DNA of 64,000 nucleotides from Ziziphus jujuba (taxonomy: Eukaryota > Streptophyta > Magnoliopsida > Rosales > Rhamnaceae): positions 17,629,001 through 17,693,000 of the forward strand of contig NC_083385.1 in the NCBI RefSeq assembly GCF_031755915.1, written 5' to 3'. Positions 58,389-64,000 of this stretch are shown here, one piece after another (position 1 is the first letter of the stretch; each line of letters starts with the position of its first letter). The translations under genes were made by a program, and so were the position numbers. The notes beneath the pieces are model-generated. The model saw only the letters and a list, made by a program, of their open reading frames with translations. It ran no database searches and was not told where the DNA came from.

Positions 58389-58999
58389 TGTTAGTAAATT
58401 AATAAACCTATATATATATGTATAAATATCTCAATGTATATTAAATATATAAATAATTATAGTGAGATAAAGAAGAAGAACTCACAGGTATTGTGTTTAT
58501 ATTATAATTTCAAATAAAGTTGATCTTTATATAACGATCGAGGTAAGAGTTGAACTCTTTTTCCCTTAAACAATATTCACTGTGCTACGGTTCTCACAGT
58601 TTACAGTGATTGTTTCCCAGGATACAATGATCTTTTCTCTGAATAGTAGTACTCCAAATTCAAAGAACCATGAACCAGACAAAGTTTGAATTCTTTCTAC
58701 TCACACGTTTGTTAATTATTTTCCTGTTCTTTCAACAATAGTCCCATATGGTATTTATAGACTTCAGAAGGATATTAGGAAAGGGATATGATGATTCAGA
58801 CAGATATATTATTTCAAGAGAAGACATATTGTTTCGAGAAAGGACATACTGTTTCAAAAAAATACATTGTTTCGAAAAGAAAAAACGCATTGATTGGGAA
58901 AAGATATAACTCTTACATATGAAACAATGTAACTTGCAATTTTCTGTCAAAAGTCATAATGTTTCAGAAATAATTTTTATTCATTATAAATTTCTAACA
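58389..58999 (-). repeat. 5' LTR of copia element 2
   Basis: 611 bp with inverted ends (TGTTAGTAAATT on the left, AAATTTCTAACA on the right). In sense order it has a TATA box TATAAATA (58759-58752), a hairpin with the loop ATCCTGGGAA (58628-58609), the primer-like segment (58577-58565) and a perfect small hairpin AAGAGT-TGA-ACTCTT as read on the plus strand (58545-58559). Several GAAACAATRT words repeat near 58820-58970. Confidence 0.9.
58545..58628 (-). promoter_or_regulatory. Structured LTR RNA segment of copia 2
   Basis: This has the same architecture as 20435-20517. A stem ATTGT/ACAAT closes loop ATCCTGGGAA, then 31 nt, the primer-like AATATTGTTTAAG, 5 nt, and a 6-bp-stem hairpin. The outer stem pair is A-U here and G-C in element 1, a compensated change. 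Confidence 0.55.
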
Positions 59000-59299
59000 A
59001 TGGGCGATCTTGAACTTCTCTAGTACTGTCTGGGGGTTCAAAAACGGTTGGCCACCACAATTGAAACAGCTTCGTTCTCTCTCACCTGCCATGTCCTTGC
59101 AACAGCTTTGGCGATACCAACCGTCGCAACAACCGAGGCAGCTGACAATGTCGCCAGGATGCAAATTGTAACCGCATTTGGGACACTGTTTGGCCACAAC
59201 ATCAGCCGACTGCATGTAGTCCAGCATCGTCGGACACTGAGGTCCAAGAGAAGCATGAGGCACACAGTATTCAGCCCAATCATGTGAAGTATGAGACAT
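58994..59299 (-). CDS. Small zinc-finger protein, C-terminus cut by copia LTR
   Basis: A frame of 101 residues from ATG 59299. Cysteines are spaced CPKC-x12-CLGCCDGWYRQSCC-x11-CFNC. This resembles a PHD/RING-type cross-brace, with Arg where a PHD has His in the WYH motif. The last Cys codon and the stop (TGT TAG) are the first six bases of the copia 2 LTR, so the natural end is lost. Upstream, AG|GTACCC near 59310 and CAGTAG|GTATGTC near 59632 suggest a spliced 5' UTR. I do not recognise the family. Binding of zinc is likely; any role is unknown. Confidence 0.6.
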   Translation of the reverse strand: MSHTSHDWAEYCVPHASLGPQCPTMLDYMQSADVVAKQCPKCGYNLHPGDIVSCLGCCDGWYRQSCCKDMAGERERSCFNCGGQPFLNPQTVLEKFKIAHC

Positions 59300-59319
59300 T
59301 GTGATAAAGGGTACCTATT

Positions 59320-60500
59320 GAATTGAATTTGAGAGCTATGAAGCAAGCAAAGCAAGGCAAAAAATTAACGAACTTTCAATTATCATCAACTTCAAAATAA
59401 AAGATCAAAATTATAAGCTCTTCTTCCCAGCTCCCTGAATAATAATGGTGTTTTTTTCTAATGCATATGCTAAGGTAATGAGCGTGTTTCATTAATTATA
59501 GGTAAATACAATTCTTACAGATCTAAGTGTATATATATGTACGAACCAAATTTTCCTCCTCAATTACAAAACAACAATTTTTTGTTTGGACAGCACATGA
59601 AACAGAGTAAATCAATAAGACATACCTACTGGAAGAAGAAGAAGAAGAAGAAGAAGAGTGACTCCACTGGTTAAAAGGTTAAAAACACCAACAACTGAGT
59701 TAGAAGAAGAAGAATATAAATATAATTAGAGCCCCAAAAAAAAAAAAAAAAATCCATGTTTGAAGCCTAATTAAAGGAAGACACAGAGACACAGATACTA
59801 CAGCTTACCCAAGTAAGTAATTTGATGATAACAAAGATTGTGTGTTAAAGGGTTGCTGTGATCATGTCTATATATAACAGACAGAGTCAAGTAGTGTATT
59901 ACACAAGAAAAATCATAAAAGGAAAATTTTCCCATGAATTGTAGTGTCGGCTTATTTTCCAAAAATTTCATTGCCAAAACTAGCCAGCATTCCCAAATTG
60001 AAATTGGAAGGCTGTGGAGTTTGTTTTTGGGCAAGTAAAGTTATGGAATATGGCGGCTGCATATTGAATAAGGAGAGGAGAACTTATTGGCCAACTAGTT
60101 TCCCAAAAAGAAATAAATAAATAAATAAAATAAAATCTTAGCTTGCCATAAAAGAAATTGAGTTCACATCTAGTTTCCAAAAACATTTCTTTTTATATAA
60201 TTTAGTTTCTGATCGAATAGAAAGAAAAAAAAAAATAGGCGTGAAATCTTGGTTGCCATATAAGAAACTGGTTGTCGATGCACGGATAGATATGGATATG
60301 GAGCCACAAGTCCGTGCAGCCGCAAATGGCTGTTGGTCTGCTGGAAAGAGCATGTTTTTATCTGATAAATGATTTGGAGGGATACTTAATTGATGCACTC
60401 GCACACATATTGAATTGGATGAAATTTCCAAAGACAAGTATCCTGTGCCGCAAGAGATTATGGTCTAGATATGTAAGTTAATTGATGCCTATTTTCTATG
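59320..60500. other. Upstream region of the zinc-finger gene
   Basis: Probable 5' UTR, intron and promoter, with an (AAG)n run at 59635-59656. No other gene is supported. Confidence 0.45.
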
Positions 60501-60605
60501 TCATTTCAAACCTTGTACTATGTTAGCATTATTTGTCCGGAATTAGCATAATTCTAATATGTTTGAATTGCTTGATATTACATATATATATATATATATA
60601 TATAT

Positions 60606-60790
60606 CTATAGAGTCGGTTTATGGCACGGACATCCGTACGTTTTTATCATGCAGACATCCACAAAGACGACAAAAAATTGTTATCAATATTATCACACAA
60701 AGACGAGTATTGACAACGATTTCTTAAAAGATCATCATCGTTGCAGATGTTTGTACGACAAAAACATGCGAACGTCCGCATCATAGAATC
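60606..60790. mobile_element. Foldback MITE, copy C, in TA tract
   Basis: Ends are GTTTATGGCACGGACATCCG and, in reverse complement from the right, TCTATGATGCGGACGTTCG, similar over about 43 bp. Internal text (GACAACGATTTCTTAAAAGA) recalls copies A and B. TA runs lie on both sides. Confidence 0.65.
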
Positions 60791-60807
60791 TTTATATATG
60801 TATATAC

Positions 60808-60969
60808 GGAAATTCTATGGTGAAGACGGTTTGCATGAGGACCGTAGTATTAGTGACTGTTTTTCATAGTATTAACGACGGTTTCTTAGAAAATCGTCAC
60901 CAATATTATGAAAAACCGTCACCAATACTGTGGTCCGCATGAGGACCATCCGCACCATAGATGGACTGT
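60808..60969. mobile_element. Foldback MITE, copy B, in TA tract
   Basis: 162 bp, closest relative of 21520-21660, with shared CGGTTTCTTAGAAAATCGTC and CCGCACCATA. Left end CTATGGTGAAGACGGT and right end in reverse complement CTATGGTGCGGATGGT match over about 43 bp. It is followed by a (TA)n tract at 60974-60989. Confidence 0.75.
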
Positions 60970-60997
60970 ATGTATATATATATATATATGAATTCAG

Positions 60998-62262
60998 GTG
61001 AAAAGTACTATAAACTCATGGAGAAGATCTGAAAAGAGAAGTAAAGATGCATTTATGTTAGAGCAGATCCGCCTAGAGCTTGTTTCTTGCATGAAGCAGC
61101 TGCATATTGCCAAGAAGATGGACCACCTTGATTTCAACAACTTTATAAAACTGTCACTCAGTCTAACAGCTCAGACACAACAAAAGCAGTTGCTAGTTGT
61201 TTCTCCTTTTATGGTAGCAATGGTATATAAGTATAAGTCTTTTTTTTTTTTTTTGGGTAATTAAGGTACATAGATTACTCATTTAAATAAATTAAAGTTT
61301 ATCTTGTTTTCATCTTAATTATATGTACTTGATGTGTTAATTTCTTAATTATATTGTATACTATATATGTACCTTTGTTTCAATCTTAATTATATTGCTG
61401 TAATATATATGGTTGATGTGTTGATTTCCTACTTCCCGTGAAACATATTTAAGTGCAATATACGTGTTCTGGCTGGTTTGTTTTTATAGCTGTACAAATG
61501 GCAAACAATTTTGGTTAATTTGTCATGTGAATGTTCACCTTGTTGTATATGTACAACAACCAATACATAGGACCTCTGAAATGGAATATGGATTTTAAAA
61601 CTTGGATATCGCCTAATGATGGACTAACATTGATGGTTTTCTGAATTGAATGGAAAGTTGATTCTAAGTTTCTATTGGTATACAATACAGGTAGTGAGGT
61701 CCTTTACAGGCATTCCGTTGTCATGGTTACTTGCGGTTACAGAACCAAAATTATTTCCGAGGTTCACAAAGAGCGTTGTAGGGTAAGAATTTACTAAATT
61801 TGATATCACCAGTTCCTTGTTAAACCATAGACGGTTTGTCCCTGGCCCGTGTGGTTGGTTCGTTGTTCTTTCTTTACCATCCTGGTTGTGGCAGGACAGA
61901 GCTTGCTAAAGCCATTGGTGAGCAAGTTTTTAATGACAAAGGCATGTTGACTGAATTTGACATGTCAAAATACATGATGAACTCAGTTTCAAGTTGTGAC
62001 TGAATTTGACATGTCAAAATACATGATGAACTCAGATTCAAGTTGTGAAGAAGATCTCACTTGATGATATTGAAATGGGGACATGTTGCGATGATATAGA
62101 CACCCTGCTTCAAATTTTACCTCGCGGTAGACTAGGCAATGGACAAGGACGTAACAATGTTGGTTTCTCTAAGATTTTGATTATTTGGACATCTAATGCT
62201 GAAGAAGATATCTTCTCATGGGCAAGAAAATTGAAAATTTCCAAAAGAAGAGCAAGGCGATG
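60998..62262 (+). pseudogene. ClpB/Hsp101-like chaperone pseudogene fragment
   Basis: Pieces in ClpB order lie on the plus strand. First is a coiled-coil-like block (LEQIRLELVSCMKQLHIAKK, about 61060). Next, near 61690, comes VVRSFTGIPLSWLL ending KSVVG (compare the TGIP and RVVGQ motifs). Then FFLYHPGCGRTELAKAIGEQ appears at 61865-61930, a degraded Walker A with Arg for Lys. Last is DTLLQILPRGRLGNGQGRNN with IIWTSNAEED near 62100-62215 (compare NTLLQILDDGRLTDGQGR and MTSN). A 49-50 bp stretch is duplicated in tandem (about 61949-62047), adding a stop. Sensor and arginine residues are lost. It cannot encode a working disaggregase. Confidence 0.7.
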
Positions 62263-62606
62263 AAGTGCATCTACTATGGTTGAATGATTGTCCTCATATT
62301 TCCATTTTAGTAGAGGTAAATTCCTGCATAAAGATTCGTGTACTTTTGGATTACTGTTCTTATATGCAATAATAAAGAAATGAAAACCAGTACAGATTTA
62401 GTCACTACGATTGGCAAGGTGTACGATCAAAACAAATCAACAGATTTATAAACATGGTATACATTGTTCATTAATCATTATCAATTCGTGAAACATATTA
62501 AACTACTCCAAACAAAACTATGAGTAATAAAATGTGGTATGAAGAAGATATTGATCTTGGTTAAAGCTTTTGATGAATCCTGCTTCTATTGCAACTTGCG
62601 GGTAAG

Positions 62607-64000
62607 TTATTTTCCCACCTCTGAAAGTGTCAACTCTCGGGAAAGAAGAGACTTCTTATCATTATCATCAAAAGCAATGTCCTTTTCATCGTCACCACCA
62701 TATTCCATGTCAATTTCAGTCATTTCCTTTTCATCAACTTCTTTCGATTCTGAGACAAGAATTTCTGAATAATCTTCTCTTGATGAAGTAGTATCTGTTT
62801 CTGCTTGGTGCATTTCTGACTCAATTAAAGCAGTCATTCTTGCCCGTTCTCGATCTCTAGGATACGTGCAGTAGAGGAAAGAATAAATGAAGCAACAGAT
62901 TGTCATTGGAATGCCAATTGCTGTGTACAGTGCTTTGGCTAGTGATTCAGCATTCTCTCTGTCAGTTTCAATCTGTATAGAATCTGATAACCCTTTTGGG
63001 GTTGGTTTATAACCGTAAACATGCTGTGCCAAAATCCCAACTATTGGGGGTGCAAAGGAGGCCAAGATGGATTCGAAAGATCGATCGAGAGCATAGATGC
63101 TGGTACGGGACTTCTCAGGGACTATCTCTGCAAATATTGGACTGTGACAGTGTTTACGTATGGTAAAAGTCCAACAAAACGGAGGATATTCTATTTACTT
63201 GGGGCTAAGGATGAACTAGTTTCTCCTGCACAACTTCACCATTTCAGATGCAGAAAAACATGTATTTTGACTAATGCAAGAATGTATAATCATGTGCTAG
63301 AAAAGTGCAGGCCTATGAAACTATAATAAATATAAACCTATGAAACTAGCAATGAATACAATGTACAAAACTAACCTTACATATAAATTTACGTTGTAAG
63401 GATTCAGGATGTAAAAGATATAAAAACAAGCAATTTGTTAAAAGCAATAACACAGTGTCATCGTGACTTTTATTATCTTTTAAGGTGTTTATAAACAAGA
63501 TGAGAAAATTATACTCAAGATGGGTTTATATTCGAAATATAGGCGCATATTGGTACCAGTTAAATACCTGCAGTATAAAAGAAGTATGCTGAGGATTCAT
63601 AAAAGGAGGAACCTAGTAAAATCTTCAACTAAATTCTACTCTAATTATGTTTATATCCAAATTAATGGACTTCCATATCAACTATTACTGTTTATTGATT
63701 AAGACACCCAAAAGTGGTTTCCATAAAATTTTCATTTGCACAATTTTAATATTATAATCGATGAAGCAATGGGCATTATTCTTTCTAAAGACTCCCATCA
63801 AAGAAGATAAAAAATAAATAAATAAAAAATAATAAAATAAAACTTTGCGTGTTGTATGTAAGAATGAGATAGGAATGGAGTAAAGAAGCATACTTGTTAG
63901 TTGCTGCAGCATTCCATGATATGAAGCATCCCATAAGGAACAAAACCAAACCATGTGAGAATGCTGTGGATGGGTCATCAGGCAACACAAGCAGCAAAAT
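62607..64000 (-). CDS. Major facilitator superfamily transporter, C-terminal exons (partial)
   Basis: Two exons are visible: one from the right edge to 63894 (donor CTAACAA|GTATG) and the last, 63141-62607 (acceptor TCACAG|TCC). The joined frame reads ISWNAAATNNPIFAEIVPEK then SRTSIYALDRSFESILASFA and GILAQHVYGYKP. It continues with a membrane segment (AIGIPMTICCFIYSFLYC), YPRDRERARM, a long acidic tail and the stop. The block fits a conserved plant MFS family (twelve-helix proteins of unknown substrate). The N-terminal half lies beyond the window. The 0.75-kb intron holds no other gene. It faces the ClpB remnant tail to tail. Confidence 0.85.

Larger units (their letters stand above)
49948..58999 (-). 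mobile_element. Ty1/copia retrotransposon 2, 3'-truncated, host to two nested insertions
   Basis: Minus-strand copia element related to element 1 but clearly diverged. From its 5' end it has an LTR (58999-58389), a non-standard primer site, a 0.9-kb leader, gag from ATG 57481, protease, integrase, reverse transcriptase and RNase H. It stops abruptly at about 49948 just after the end of pol, with no polypurine tract or 3' LTR. A 2.9-kb solo LTR interrupts the start of gag and a TRIM interrupts the protease region. Many stops and shifts show that it is dead. Confidence 0.92.

Noticed and set aside
1..64000. CRISPR arrays, bacterial operons, rRNA or tRNA genes, integrated plant viruses
   Set aside because: I saw no regularly spaced repeats with unique spacers, no tRNA A/B box pair in context, no rRNA, and no pararetrovirus-type movement or coat protein frames. 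All reverse transcriptase signals are of copia type.

Overview
The window is AT-rich nuclear DNA of a dicot plant. The genes have short exons separated by AT-rich introns and preceded by pyrimidine-rich leaders. Much of the intergenic space is Ty1/copia, Ty3/gypsy-type, TRIM, LINE and MITE sequence, with many (TA)n tracts. I cannot name the species. Five host genes look functional or nearly so: a small C2-domain protein (1437-2078, -), a GT47 exostosin-type xyloglucan galactosyltransferase (23914-25416, +), an ARM/TPR protein in three coding exons (27668-31585, -), a plant membrane protein of unknown function (42288-43661, -) and the 3' end of an MFS transporter (62607-64000, -, running off the window). 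A sixth, a small zinc-finger ORF (58994-59299, -), is cut by a retrotransposon whose LTR supplies its last codon and stop. A ClpB/Hsp101-like pseudogene lies at 60998-62262.

Layout. 1-13.5 kb: the C2 gene, a diverged direct duplication of its promoter and first 32 codons (1978-3690 versus 10823-12275), a third partial copy at 4045-4480, a foldback, a degenerate tandem array and three old transposon remnants. 13.5-20.9 kb: an almost complete but dead Ty1/copia element (13943-20854, -) with both LTRs and 5-bp target duplications, inserted in frame into an unrecognised host ORF. 20.9-49.9 kb: four host genes separated by AT-rich DNA, including a candidate solo LTR at 37295-38823. 49.9-59.0 kb: a second copia element, truncated at its 3' end, carrying a nested TRIM (52752-53397) and a nested 2.9-kb solo LTR (54498-57445). 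59-64 kb: the broken zinc-finger gene, two foldback MITEs set in TA repeats, the ClpB pseudogene and the MFS gene.

Most interesting signal. Neither copia element has the usual tRNA-iMet primer-binding site next to its 5' LTR. In both, the sequence that starts exactly 2 nt inside the 5' LTR is complementary to a 13-16 nt segment inside the element's own LTR. In both, that segment is preceded by a hairpin with a shared loop and a covarying closing base pair, and followed by a second hairpin. This layout, seen in two divergent families, suggests self-primed reverse transcription, as known for Tf1 of fission yeast. The TRIM in the same window carries a normal tRNA-Met-type site and serves as an internal contrast.
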